Made by a program: the position numbers and the translations under genes
Shown here: piece after piece, positions 31,911 through 39,900 of the stretch
How positions within the stretch are numbered: the stretch's first letter is position 1
Layout: every line of letters begins with the position of its first letter
Notes under the pieces: generated by a model
Told to the model about the DNA's origin: nothing
What the model saw: the letters and a program-made list of their open reading frames with translations, nothing else
Databases searched by the model: none
Assembly (NCBI GenBank): GCA_040904625.1
Contig: JBBDTC010000106.1
Span: 1 to 41,996 of the forward strand
Source of the DNA: JACKNG01 sp040904625
GTDB lineage: Bacteria > Pseudomonadota > Gammaproteobacteria > Ga0077536
Direction of reading: 5' to 3'
Length of the DNA: 41,996 nt

Positions 31911-32581
31911 CGCTGGCGATCCGGGCGCATTCCGACCAGATTCACCGGCTCGACGAACAAAGTCTCCTCATCGGCGCGGATCCTGGCCAGCATGGCGTCG
32001 AAGGTACGCGGGGCCAAGGCGACCTTGACCGTCAACACGCCGATCTCGGACGGCCCTTCCAGCACCTCCGCGGCATGCCGCTTCAACCAGGCATCGAGCG
32101 CGGCCTGTCCCGAATCGCGCAGCACGACACGGAGCACCGGTTCGGCCAGCGCGCTGCTCTGCCCACTTTGCCGGCCGAGCGTCTGGAACGAATGTCGCGG
32201 CTCGGCACCGGCCTGGTCGCGGCTGGCGATGACGCCGCCGACCAAAGCGGCAGAACACACCAGCAGCAAGGCCCCCGCCACCAGGGGTAAGGGCTCGAAC
32301 CACAAACGCAGGCGACGCCGCCAGCCGGACGCCGACCCCGCTGTGCGCTGCACAAAGCGTGCGTAGGCCTGGTTACAGGCGTGCTCCTCGACCGGTTCGG
32401 CCACTGCCGCGGAGAGGATATCCAGACGGCGGTGCTCACGAGCGCACACCAGGCATTCGCCCAAATGGGCGCGCACCAGCAGGCGTTCCTGGTCAGCCAG
32501 GCTGCCGTTGACATACCAGGGCAGCAACCCCCAGACGCGGTCATGGGCCGGGTGCATGAGGTCGTGTTCAGCGCCGTTCAT
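31907..32581 (-). CDS. Membrane anti-sigma factor with zinc (ZAS-type) motif
   Basis: A 224-residue single-pass membrane protein that should hold the ECF sigma factor inactive. The N-terminal cytoplasmic domain has the HxxxCxxC zinc anti-sigma motif H39, C43, C46 in AHLGECLVCAREH. One membrane helix spans about 98-119 (LPLVAGALLLVCSAALVGGVIAS). The periplasmic C-terminal domain (about 120-224) has an alternating pattern ending in LFVEPVNLVGM, reminiscent of a sensor or pilotin-like fold. The ATG at 32581 overlaps the sigma gene by 14 bp. Such proteins are usually released by regulated proteolysis, and the subtilase encoded next is an obvious candidate protease. Confidence 0.88.
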   Translation of the reverse strand: MNGAEHDLMHPAHDRVWGLLPWYVNGSLADQERLLVRAHLGECLVCAREHRRLDILSAAVAEPVEEHACNQAYARFVQRTAGSASGWRRRLRLWFEPLPLVAGALLLVCSAALVGGVIASRDQAGAEPRHSFQTLGRQSGQSSALAEPVLRVVLRDSGQAALDAWLKRHAAEVLEGPSEIGVLTVKVALAPRTFDAMLARIRADEETLFVEPVNLVGMRPDRQR

Positions 32582-33167
32582 GGCTCTTCTCCTTCGACAG
32601 CGCCAGGTCCAGCATCGGGCGCAGGCGCTCGCGCGCATAGAACATCCGGGTCTTCACGGTATTCACCGGGCAATCGACGATCTCGGCAATCTCGCTGTAG
32701 GTATAGCCGTAGAAGAAGGCGAGATGGACGATGCTGCGCTGCGCCAGCGGCAACTCGCCGACGGCAACCCGAATACGCGCGAGCAGCGCAGCGTCGCCGA
32801 CCAGATCGGCCGGATCGCGCCGGTCGACCGCTTCGACGTCACCCGGGATCTCGCGCTCGGCCAGACGCTTATTGGCCTGCAGACGTTTGAGTGCCTTCTT
32901 GTAGGCGATGCCGAATATCCAGGTCGAGACCTTCGATCGTTCGGCAAACTGATCGGCCTTGTTCCAGACCACCAGCATGGTGTCATTGATGGTCTCCTCG
33001 ACGTCCCGCGGAGAACCTACGATACGCAGCACGAAATCGAACAGGCGCGGGTAAAATTCGCGATACAGCGCCTCGAAAGCGCCGCCATCGCCGCGCAGGT
33101 TGCGCAAGGCTGCAAGATCTCTGGCATTGGCCGGATCGCCTGTATGCGTTTCCGAATCCCGCGTCAT
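32568..33167 (-). CDS. ECF-type RNA polymerase sigma factor
   Basis: A 199-residue extracytoplasmic-function sigma factor. The region 2 block FEALYREFYPRLFDFVLRIVGSPRDVEETINDTMLVVWNKADQF...VSTWIFGIAYKKALKRL lies at about 31-97. Region 4, ELPLAQRSIVHLAFFYGYTYSEIAEIVDCPVNTVKTRMFYARERLRPML, lies at about 138-186. The ATG at 33167 has GGGGAG 9 nt upstream and is preferred over a start 27 nt earlier. It is the first gene of a unit with the zinc anti-sigma factor and a secreted subtilase. On its strand GTTGAACCTT (33246-33237) lies upstream and resembles an ECF -35 element, so autoregulation is possible. Confidence 0.93.
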   Translation of the reverse strand: MTRDSETHTGDPANARDLAALRNLRGDGGAFEALYREFYPRLFDFVLRIVGSPRDVEETINDTMLVVWNKADQFAERSKVSTWIFGIAYKKALKRLQANKRLAEREIPGDVEAVDRRDPADLVGDAALLARIRVAVGELPLAQRSIVHLAFFYGYTYSEIAEIVDCPVNTVKTRMFYARERLRPMLDLALSKEKSHERR

Positions 33168-33253
33168 GGCCGCCTGCTCCCCTGGCCCGGCCACGTCGTG
33201 CAGCCGTGTCAGCTCTTAGTTACCCGCGACGCCCCGAAGGTTCAACCGAACGC

Positions 33254-33646
33254 TCACGGCGCCTCGACATAGAGCGGCGACTTGGCCTTGACGTAAGTCT
33301 GCTTGAGCCGGATGCGCTGCCCTTCGAAATGCAGCAGATCGAGCCCGCGCAGCACACTGGTGGCGCCGTCACGAGTAATGTGGAGGTCCCAGCTGCTCAT
33401 GACCTGGGCAGTCGTCGGATCGATGAAAGTCTCGTCCTCGACGAAATTCATCGCGCCGTGCTCACCGGCAAATTGTGGTTCGAAAGCCGCCCGAATGGCG
33501 TCGCGGCCGACGGCCGTACGCCCGTTGAGCTGGTCGTAGACGGCGTCGTCGGTGAAAAACGCCATAACGGCATCGAGATCGTTACGATTGAACGCGTCGA
33601 GAAATTCGACGGTGAGATCGTAGAGTGCCTGGCGGCGGTCGCTCAT
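33254..33646 (-). CDS. NTF2-like / SnoaL-type protein
   Basis: A 130-residue small alpha+beta cone-fold protein. Its plan is typical: the helix ALYDLTVEFLDAFNRNDLDAVMAFFTDDAVYDQLNGRTAVGRDAIRAAFEPQF is followed by strands (MNFVEDETFIDPTTAQVMSSWDLHI, LRGLDLLHFEGQRIRLKQTYVKA). Members include ketosteroid-isomerase-like enzymes, polyketide cyclases and hydroxylating-dioxygenase partners, as well as non-catalytic binders. GGGGGAG precedes the ATG. It is the last of four same-strand genes (PadR regulator, CocE-type hydrolase, alpha/beta hydrolase, this one), suggesting a small catabolic or detoxification operon. Catalytic role unknown. Confidence 0.85.
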   Translation of the reverse strand: MSDRRQALYDLTVEFLDAFNRNDLDAVMAFFTDDAVYDQLNGRTAVGRDAIRAAFEPQFAGEHGAMNFVEDETFIDPTTAQVMSSWDLHITRDGATSVLRGLDLLHFEGQRIRLKQTYVKAKSPLYVEAP

Positions 33647-33717
33647 CGGTATTCTCCCCCGGTTTGATGTTGGCTGCCCTGATCGTAAGGGCGCGCCCGG
33701 TGTTCGTGCTCAGGACA

Positions 33718-34635
33718 TCATCTGGCGATGCCGTGAAAGCGCAGCAGGTCGGCCGCGGTCTCCGCCGGGCGCTCCAGCATCGGGACGTGGCCCATGCGCT
33801 TCATCAGGCGCGCTTGCCCATTCGGCAGCAAGCCGGCCAGGACGTCGATGCCGGACGGGTGGACTATGCGGTCCTCGTCTCCCCACACCAGCAGCGTGCG
33901 CGTCGCCAGTCCCTCCACGCGCGACTCGAGAGCGACGGGTTCGGCAAACAGCTCGTCGAAAATCTTCGCATTGAACGGCGCCTCGGCACGGGCACGGGCG
34001 AGCAGCGCGCGCTTGAACTGTGCCGGCATCGGCGGTTGCCTGGAGAAGCACAATGCGGCCAGACGCTCGAAGTCCGCCAGCGTGTTCGTGATGAGCGGAT
34101 TGTCACCCGCTTCGATCAGCTTCAGGACCTCGCTCGGCTCCGACGCCATGACGCCTGCCGGCGCCAGCAGCCACAATGACCTTACGCGGTCGGGGTAGCG
34201 CGCCGCGAACATCGCGGCCAGATAGCCACCCATCGAATTGCCGCCCACATGGAAGCTGTCCAGGCCCAGGGCATCGGCGAGACTCGCGATACGCTCGAGT
34301 TGCGTATCGAGCCCATAACCTGCGTCGTCGAGGCGGCTGGCATCGCCGAATCCGGGCAAATCGGGCGCATAGACATGAAAGTGGCGGGTCAGGTACGGCG
34401 CGATCATCGTCCAGTGGTCTTTGTTCGCCGCAAAACCGTGCAGCAGCAGCAGCGGCTCGCCCTGGCCACCGTCGAGACAGGGCACGCGATGACCGTCGAC
34501 CTCGACTTCGCGCAAGCCCAGGCGCCCGCGCCGGCGCGCCAGACGCATGACCGCCGCCAGCATCGCACCCGGGGCGAGGTAATAGAGCGCGGCACCAGCG
34601 ACGCCGGTGCTGAGTAACAAGCCGAATAGCCACAT
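33718..34635 (-). CDS. Membrane-anchored alpha/beta-hydrolase
   Basis: A 305-residue hydrolase with an N-terminal hydrophobic segment (FGLLLSTGVAGAALYYLAPGAML, about 4-26) that probably anchors it to the inner membrane. The catalytic set is the nucleophile S134 in GGNSMGGYLA, the acid in VWGDEDRIVHPS and the histidine in RMGHVPMLERP. The oxyanion HGFAANKDHWTMIAPYL and PDLPGFGDAS loops are typical of the haloperoxidase / C-C hydrolase / esterase group. It sits 21 bp downstream of the CocE-type hydrolase, and the two likely share a transcript. Substrate unknown, presumably an ester or lipid-like compound. Confidence 0.9.
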   Translation of the reverse strand: MWLFGLLLSTGVAGAALYYLAPGAMLAAVMRLARRRGRLGLREVEVDGHRVPCLDGGQGEPLLLLHGFAANKDHWTMIAPYLTRHFHVYAPDLPGFGDASRLDDAGYGLDTQLERIASLADALGLDSFHVGGNSMGGYLAAMFAARYPDRVRSLWLLAPAGVMASEPSEVLKLIEAGDNPLITNTLADFERLAALCFSRQPPMPAQFKRALLARARAEAPFNAKIFDELFAEPVALESRVEGLATRTLLVWGDEDRIVHPSGIDVLAGLLPNGQARLMKRMGHVPMLERPAETAADLLRFHGIAR

Positions 34636-34656
34636 CGTCGTCCACCCCGTTGCCGC

Positions 34657-36390
34657 TCAGCACGGCATTACCGGCAACAGGATACGCGAGGGACGCGTGC
34701 TGTCACGGAATACCCTTTGCAGGGCGGGCACGAAGCGGCGTGCTTCGTGGGCGAGTTCACCGTTATTGGGATTGCGATCGTAGCGTGGAAAGTCGCTCGA
34801 GGTGATCAGCACGGTCAGGCGGTGACCGGCACGAAACAGCATCGCCGTCGACCACAAGTCGATGCTGTAGGAATACTCGGCGCCGGGTTCGAGCAGGCGC
34901 CGCTCGCGTCCATCACGCAAAGACCCCCGAACCACGCCGTCGCAGATGTTGACGATGCGACCATCGACATCCACATCACAGAGTTTGACCATCCAGTCGG
35001 TGTCCGCGCCCGAGGTCGCGGCATGGAGCTCCATGCTTACCGGGCCCGCAATCTCGAGATCGGATTCGAGCACGGGCGAGGTATAGCAGAGCACATCGCG
35101 GCGACCGAGGAGGCAGATCTGATCGACCGGTCCGGCCGGATATTGCGGCGGGAGCAGCAGATTACCGCCCAGCGTCGGGCAGGGCCTTGCGGGATCGTAG
35201 ACATAGCTGTCGGCGGCTTCGGGCACAGTCGGTGGTGCCGGCACCAGCGTCCCGTCGGCACCGAGATACCACGGCGTCACGACGGCTTCGCGCGGCGGCC
35301 AGTCCGCGGCGTCGCGCCAGCGATTACGGCCTTGAACGAAATAGCGTACCGGCGCTTCGGCGTCGCCGCCGCTCGCGCCATCCTCCCCGGTCAGCCAGCG
35401 TTCGAACCAGCGCAACTGCAGTCGGGTGAGGTCTTCCTTGAGATCGAGGAACATGCCGTTCGCCCTGAAGCCGAAATCGACTTCGCCGACCACGTTCTGG
35501 AACATGCCGTGGGCCCATGGGCCGATGACCAGCCGGCTGTGGCGGCGCGCCACTGCGGTGCCCGCGTTGGCGCGCATGCCGGCAAAGTGCTCGAGATCGG
35601 CACCCAGCAGCAGATCGTGCCAGCCGGCGATGGACAGGCTCGGCACCTGCACGGCGGCGTGGCGATCGGAGAAGAGCAGCCCATCGGTCCAGGCATCGGG
35701 CGCCGGATGGCGCAGGAACTCGTAGAAAAACGGCACGAACGCTTCGTCCCGGGGGCGCGCAGGCGCGAACTCATTGAGCGGCAGTGTGGCGAGGATGTCG
35801 CCGAAGCCGTCGACTGCATCGAACAGTTCGACCAGCGCCGGTGCGAAATCCGCCGGGTCGGGGTGGGCCCGGATCAATGCGGCCGGACCGATCGCCCGCA
35901 GCGCCCACATGGCGAGCGTGCCGATGTTGAGCGCACCGCCGCGCCAGAAATGATTGCGCCAGAAATCGTTGGGCGCGGTCGTCGGCGAGATCGCGCCGAG
36001 CGCCGGATGCCCGGACAGCGCCGCCAACCATGACGTGCCGCCCATATAGGACAAGCCGTAGCAACCGACGCGGCCACTCGACCAGGGCTGGGACGCACAC
36101 CATGCGACGCTGTCAGCGCCATCGGCAGCCTCATCCCGGTAAGGGAAGAAGACATCGCCTTGTGAAGCCCAGCGCGCGCGTACGTCTTGAATGACGACGA
36201 CGAAGCCGGCCGCGGCGGCGCGCACCGGATCGAGCGTCAAGGCGGTGATCGGCCACAATTCCTTGTTGTAGGGCGTGCGCTGCAACAGCACAGGGTGGCG
36301 CGCCGCATCGTGCGGCCGATAAACATCGGCGCGCAGACGGATACCGTCGGCCATCGGGATATCCACGTTCTTGTCGATCAGGATGGACAT
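34657..36390 (-). CDS. CocE/NonD-family (X-Pro dipeptidyl-peptidase-like) hydrolase
   Basis: A 577-residue serine hydrolase. It opens with VDIPMADGIRLRADVYRP and continues with LLQRTPYNKELWP, VVVIQDVRARWASQGDVFFPYRDEAADGADSVAW and the nucleophile S114 in GCYGLSYMGGTS. The C-terminal jelly-roll domain contains LCYTSPVLESDLEIAGPVSMELHAATSGADTDWMVKLCDVD, exactly as in CocE/NonD and glutaryl-7-ACA acylase relatives. Members cleave esters such as cocaine or amides. The gene starts 9 bp after the PadR gene's stop, so the regulator is translated first, and GAGGT precedes the ATG. There is no signal peptide. Substrate unknown. Confidence 0.93.
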   Translation of the reverse strand: MSILIDKNVDIPMADGIRLRADVYRPHDAARHPVLLQRTPYNKELWPITALTLDPVRAAAAGFVVVIQDVRARWASQGDVFFPYRDEAADGADSVAWCASQPWSSGRVGCYGLSYMGGTSWLAALSGHPALGAISPTTAPNDFWRNHFWRGGALNIGTLAMWALRAIGPAALIRAHPDPADFAPALVELFDAVDGFGDILATLPLNEFAPARPRDEAFVPFFYEFLRHPAPDAWTDGLLFSDRHAAVQVPSLSIAGWHDLLLGADLEHFAGMRANAGTAVARRHSRLVIGPWAHGMFQNVVGEVDFGFRANGMFLDLKEDLTRLQLRWFERWLTGEDGASGGDAEAPVRYFVQGRNRWRDAADWPPREAVVTPWYLGADGTLVPAPPTVPEAADSYVYDPARPCPTLGGNLLLPPQYPAGPVDQICLLGRRDVLCYTSPVLESDLEIAGPVSMELHAATSGADTDWMVKLCDVDVDGRIVNICDGVVRGSLRDGRERRLLEPGAEYSYSIDLWSTAMLFRAGHRLTVLITSSDFPRYDRNPNNGELAHEARRFVPALQRVFRDSTRPSRILLPVMPC

Positions 36391-36399
36391 CGGCCGACC

Positions 36400-36813
36400 T
36401 CAGCGCGACCCGTCGCCGCGGCCGCGGCGTTCGCGGTCGGCTGCCCGTGTCGGCGCACCTTGCAGGGGCGCCGCGGCATCGATGAACTGGCCGATCAACG
36501 CACGATGCATGTCGAGCAGCGCCAGCCAGTTCTCGAGAAACAGGATGCCGGCCTGGGTCAGCTGGTACATGCGGCGCGCCGGACCGGCCGTACTGGTATC
36601 CCAGATCGAATCGACCAGGCCGGTCTGTTCGAGCTGGCGCAGGGCGCGATAAACGGAGCCCTTGTTGTATTCACCGAAGCCGGCCTCGTTCAGGCGCTGG
36701 ACCAGTTCGTAGCCATAGGCCGACCAGCCCTGGAGCATGGCCAGCAAGTGTGCATTGAGCATGTCCCCGGTCGGGTGGACGCCCACTGCGGGCCGATCGT
36801 TGTCGTTCGCCAC
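36400..36813 (-). CDS. PadR-family transcriptional regulator
   Basis: A 137-residue winged-helix repressor. The block LNAHLLAMLQGWSAYGYELVQRLNEAGFGEYNKGSVYRALRQLEQTGLVDSIWDTSTAGPARRMYQLTQAGILFLENWLALLD is the canonical PadR DNA-binding and C-terminal helix region. It begins at GTG 36813 with GAGGAGG upstream. It leads an operon with the CocE-type hydrolase and diverges from the phasin gene across 150 bp that holds palindromic sites. It probably represses its own operon and possibly the phasin gene. The Arg-rich tail (ADRERRGRGDGSR) is unusual and may add DNA or RNA contact. Confidence 0.92.
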   Translation of the reverse strand: MANDNDRPAVGVHPTGDMLNAHLLAMLQGWSAYGYELVQRLNEAGFGEYNKGSVYRALRQLEQTGLVDSIWDTSTAGPARRMYQLTQAGILFLENWLALLDMHRALIGQFIDAAAPLQGAPTRAADRERRGRGDGSR

Positions 36814-36872
36814 TCGAAATCCTCCTCGTTCGCGCGATGCGGATGCCGCGCCAGACGCTAGCTATATGCATA

Positions 36873-36901
36873 TTGCACCTAGGTGTCAAATGACCTATAT
36901 T
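36873..36901 (+). promoter_or_regulatory. Phasin promoter with overlapping palindromic operator
   Basis: TTGCAC (36873-36878), 17 bp, TATATT (36896-36901) is a near-ideal sigma-70 promoter for the phasin gene at 36964. The perfect palindrome CACCTAGGTG (36876-36885) overlaps the -35 box and spacer, and TATATGCATA (36863-36872) precedes it. A repressor there (PadR from the divergent gene, or a PHA-responsive regulator) would block transcription. Confidence 0.6.
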
Positions 36902-36963
36902 GTGCGTCGCAACATAACCGGTCCCGGCCACGGGGCTACCACACCGACCAGGAGACACCTGAC

Positions 36964-37392
36964 ATGACCGCCAAAAAGACCCCTGCCATGGAAATCCCGC
37001 AACAGTTCACCGATTCCACCAACGCCTACATCGAGCGCCTGATGAAAAGCCACGAGCGCTTTGCCGCGGCCCTCGAAGCCACCCGCGCCCGCAACGCGCG
37101 GCTCAGCGACAAATTCTTCGAGACCATGATGGCCAATCAGCGCGAGGCGCTCTCGTTCGGCAAGACGCTCGCCAGCGAGCCTACCGCCTACGGCAAGAAC
37201 ATGGAGGCCGCTATGCAATCCATGACCGCCGCCCAGGAGCGTGCGCTCGACTTCGCCAAGACACTTTATCGCGAACAGGCCGAGGCGAGCAGCGAAATCC
37301 GCGACGCCGCCACGGAGACCTTCGAAGAGGTCAAGAAGATCGTGCCGCCGATGGAGAAATTGACCTCGATGTGGAACTCGGCATCGAAGTAA
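36964..37392 (+). CDS. Phasin-like PHA granule protein
   Basis: A 142-residue, almost entirely helical amphipathic protein without signal peptide. It has the phasin look: FTDSTNAYIERLMKSHERFAAALEATRARNARLSDKFFETMMANQREALSFGKTL, then MEAAMQSMTAAQERALDFAKTLYREQAEASSEIRDAATETFEEVKKI. Phasins coat polyhydroxyalkanoate inclusions and control their size. AGGAGA precedes the ATG at 36964. It heads the PHA locus (hydrolase, small PhaR/PhaE-like subunit, PhaC) and has its own strong promoter. Phasins are poorly conserved, so context carries much of the weight. Confidence 0.8.
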   Translation: MTAKKTPAMEIPQQFTDSTNAYIERLMKSHERFAAALEATRARNARLSDKFFETMMANQREALSFGKTLASEPTAYGKNMEAAMQSMTAAQERALDFAKTLYREQAEASSEIRDAATETFEEVKKIVPPMEKLTSMWNSASK

Positions 37393-37446
37393 GATGGCCC
37401 GGTCCCCCCGCGTGCCGGTCAGACTGATGTCAGGGCAGATAAGCCG

Positions 37447-38259
37447 ATGAGCGCCGATGTCGAGTTCGATCCCGCCATTGAGATGGGCGAGGAAGGCGAC
37501 ATCTTCGCCCACGACGACGCTGTCGAACAGACGCTGACACCGCTGTGGCGGGAGGCGCGCTGGGGCCTGGAGTGGATGCAGCTGAGGATGAGCCCGGTGT
37601 TCTACGGCGTCGGCGTGCCGCGCGGCCGTCGCCAACCCGTACTACTGATCCCGGGCTTCATGTCGGGCGATCTGATGATGCTCGAGATGCATCGGTGGCT
37701 GCGGCGCATCGGTTATCGTTCGTCGCTGTCGCGCATCACCTGGAACAACGACTGTCCCAATCGCACCGGCCAGCAACTCGCCCACCGCCTGCGCGAGCTG
37801 TCCGACAGGACCGGCAGCCGGGTCAGCCTGATTGGCCATAGCCTGGGCGGCATGCTCGCCAAGAGCGTCGTCCAGGAAATGCCCGACCACATCGACCGGG
37901 TCATCACGCTCGGTTCGCCGTTCCGTTCCCTGGTCAAAGCCCACCCCGCCGTCATCGGCATCTGGGACAGGCTCAAGGCCGCTCAGGGCGGTCTCATCGG
38001 GCGCAATCTGCATGCCTCGTGCGGCACCGGGCACTGTACGTGCGAGTTCGTGCGCAACATGAACATGCCGCGCACCGTCGATGTGCCTCAGTTCGCGATC
38101 TACTCCCGTCAGGATGGCGTCGCCGACTGGTCGAGCTGCGTGGAGGACGATCCCGCCAACAATACCGAGGTGCGCTGTACGCATATCGGCATGGTCTTCC
38201 ACGCCGGTGTTTACCGCGCGGTCGCCGAGCGTCTCGCCGCCGACCATCAGCGCGCCTGA
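37447..38259 (+). CDS. Lipase-like alpha/beta-hydrolase in the PHA locus
   Basis: A 270-residue cytoplasmic hydrolase. The nucleophile elbow is LIGHSLGGMLA (S132), the acid candidate is in YSRQDGVADWSSC and the histidine is in THIGMVFHAGVYRAV. The oxyanion strand is PVLLIPGFMSGDLMMLEMHRWLRRIGY, which resembles bacterial triacylglycerol-lipase/PGAP1-like proteins. A cysteine cluster ASCGTGHCTCEF (C-x4-C-x-C) is unusual and may bind metal or form a disulfide. It lies between the phasin and the synthase genes, so an intracellular PHA depolymerase, thioesterase or acyl-transfer role is a plausible inference. The start lacks a strong ribosome site. Confidence 0.85.
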   Translation: MSADVEFDPAIEMGEEGDIFAHDDAVEQTLTPLWREARWGLEWMQLRMSPVFYGVGVPRGRRQPVLLIPGFMSGDLMMLEMHRWLRRIGYRSSLSRITWNNDCPNRTGQQLAHRLRELSDRTGSRVSLIGHSLGGMLAKSVVQEMPDHIDRVITLGSPFRSLVKAHPAVIGIWDRLKAAQGGLIGRNLHASCGTGHCTCEFVRNMNMPRTVDVPQFAIYSRQDGVADWSSCVEDDPANNTEVRCTHIGMVFHAGVYRAVAERLAADHQRA

Positions 38260-38316
38260 ACGAATCAAACCGGTCGTCCGGCCGCCGCCGGCAGGCCGAC
38301 AGAGGGGAAGCAAACA

Positions 38317-38721
38317 ATGAGCAAGGACAAGGACAACGAGATCGATCCGGTGCGCCTGTGGCGCGAATGGTTCGTCAAGTCGGAAAAGACCTGGAGCGAT
38401 AGTCTGACCAAGATGATGGGCGACGAACGCTTTTCGAGCGGCATGGGCCGCTACATGCACGAAGCCCTGCATACCCATCGCATGTTCAGCGAGGCCATGG
38501 CGCAATACCTCGCCAACCTCAACATCCCGTCGCGCGCCGACATTCTCGACATGAGCGATCGCCTGGCCCATATCGAGGACACCCTGAACCAGCTGCAGGT
38601 GGAATTGCGCGGCCAGCGCACGCAGCTGACCAAACTCGCCGCCGGCAGCGGCGGTGCCCCCGAAGGCACTGCACGCAAACGACCGGCACGTACCCGCAAG
38701 CCGGAGAAACGCGCCGAGTGA
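38317..38721 (+). CDS. Small PhaR/PhaE-like PHA synthase subunit with basic tail
   Basis: A 134-residue protein immediately before phaC. The pattern DPVRLWREWFVKSEKTWSDSLTKMMGDERFSSGMGRYMHEALHTHRMFSEAMAQYLANLNIPSRADILDMSDRLAHIEDTLNQL parallels Bacillus PhaR and the C-terminal part of class III PhaE, where an N(I/V)P-(S/T)-x-x-D(I/L) turn leads into a coiled coil. It should be required for PhaC activity. The last 25 residues are Arg/Lys/Pro-rich (RKRPARTRKPEKRAE), as in nucleoid-binding phasins such as PhaF and PhaM, suggesting granule-to-DNA tethering. It is far shorter than usual PhaE (about 350 residues). GAGGGGAAG precedes the ATG. Confidence 0.8.
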   Translation: MSKDKDNEIDPVRLWREWFVKSEKTWSDSLTKMMGDERFSSGMGRYMHEALHTHRMFSEAMAQYLANLNIPSRADILDMSDRLAHIEDTLNQLQVELRGQRTQLTKLAAGSGGAPEGTARKRPARTRKPEKRAE

Positions 38722-38755
38722 CAGCGCCAACAGACTATCGCGGCGAGGATTGCCC

Positions 38756-39853
38756 ATGTCCCCTTTGAACGAAGAACCCGAGTCCGCCGATGCCCAGGCG
38801 ATCGACCAGCGCGTCGAACGCCTCGTCGAGCGTGCCATCGCGCGCAACATCCCCGGTCTCAGGCTGCCCCAGACCCAATCCGATCTGGATGTCGGCCCCA
38901 CCCCGAAGGAACTCGTATTCAGCACCGAGACCGCCTGCCTGTATCACTACGAACCGCTGCAGGACGAGGTCTACCGTCTGCCCGTGCTGATCGTGATGTC
39001 GCCGGTGGCCAGGGGCTACATCCTCGACCTCGCCCGCGGCCAGAGCCTGGTCGAATACCTGCTCATGCAGGGTCACGACGTCTATATGCTCGACTGGACC
39101 GCGCCGCGTCGTGAGCAGGCGACGCTCGGGCTGGCCGAGTACGTCGTCGATCTCGTCAGCGGCTGCATCGAGGCGGTCGCCGGCGACAGCGGTGAAGACG
39201 ATGTGACCCTGATCGGCTATTGCATGGGCGGCATGCTGAGCGCCATGTATGCGGCTCTCAACCCACGCGGCCCGGTAAAGAATCTCGCCTGTTTCACGAC
39301 CCCGATCAACGGCGACGGCATGGCGCTGTACAAGAAGTGGATGAGTTCGCCATCTTTCGATATCGATCGCCTGGTCGAGCAACTCGGCATCATCCCCGGG
39401 GATTTCATCAACAGTTCGATTCAGGCCCTGCGCCCGCTCCAGCGCAGCGCCAACCAGATGCGGCTGTTGAACAACGTCGAAGACGACGCGTTCGTCAAAG
39501 CCCATCTGCGCTTCGATCGCTGGGCAGTCGATCAGCTGCCCATCCCCGGCCATCTGGCGCGCGACATGGTCAATGATTTCATCGTCGGCAACAAAATCAT
39601 CGATGGGGCACTCGCATTGCGCGGACAGACCGTCGACTTTGCTAAGATCACCGTGCCTTTCCTTCACGTCGCCGCCCTGTACGATCACATCGTGCCAGCG
39701 GCCGCCTCGCGCGATCTCATCGGCCTGGTCGGTTCCACCGACAAGCAGGAAATCGTGATGAAGGGCGGACACGTCAGCCTGGTCGCAGGGGGTAATGCCG
39801 TTTTCCGGTTATGGCCCCAACTCGACAACTGGTTGGCCACGCGCGGCACCTGA
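38756..39853 (+). CDS. phaC: Poly(3-hydroxyalkanoate) synthase, class III/IV PhaC
   Basis: Polymerises hydroxyacyl-CoA to PHA at the granule surface. It has 365 residues from the ATG at 38756, the size of class III/IV catalytic subunits (class I is about 600). The lipase-like box GYCMGG carries the nucleophile C156, with D310 in ALYDHIVP and H339 in KGGHVSLV. The spacings match Allochromatium PhaC within a residue. PVLIVMSPVARGYILDLARGQSLVEYLLMQGHDVYMLDW is the typical N-terminal synthase region. It follows its small partner gene by 34 bp and precedes a GNAT gene by 47 bp. Short-chain hydroxyacyl substrates are expected from class. Confidence 0.95.
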   Translation: MSPLNEEPESADAQAIDQRVERLVERAIARNIPGLRLPQTQSDLDVGPTPKELVFSTETACLYHYEPLQDEVYRLPVLIVMSPVARGYILDLARGQSLVEYLLMQGHDVYMLDWTAPRREQATLGLAEYVVDLVSGCIEAVAGDSGEDDVTLIGYCMGGMLSAMYAALNPRGPVKNLACFTTPINGDGMALYKKWMSSPSFDIDRLVEQLGIIPGDFINSSIQALRPLQRSANQMRLLNNVEDDAFVKAHLRFDRWAVDQLPIPGHLARDMVNDFIVGNKIIDGALALRGQTVDFAKITVPFLHVAALYDHIVPAAASRDLIGLVGSTDKQEIVMKGGHVSLVAGGNAVFRLWPQLDNWLATRGT

Positions 39854-39900
39854 ACGGCGCCAACGCGCGCCACTCGAACCGGATTCCGAAGGAGAATCGC

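Noticed and set aside
34717..36033. A 438-codon plus-strand open frame opposite the CocE-type gene
   Set aside because: The opposite strand encodes a complete hydrolase with catalytic motif, so this is a compositional artefact.
37642..38925. A 427-codon minus-strand open frame across the PHA locus
   Set aside because: It covers parts of three plus-strand genes with proper ribosome sites. No recognisable protein features.
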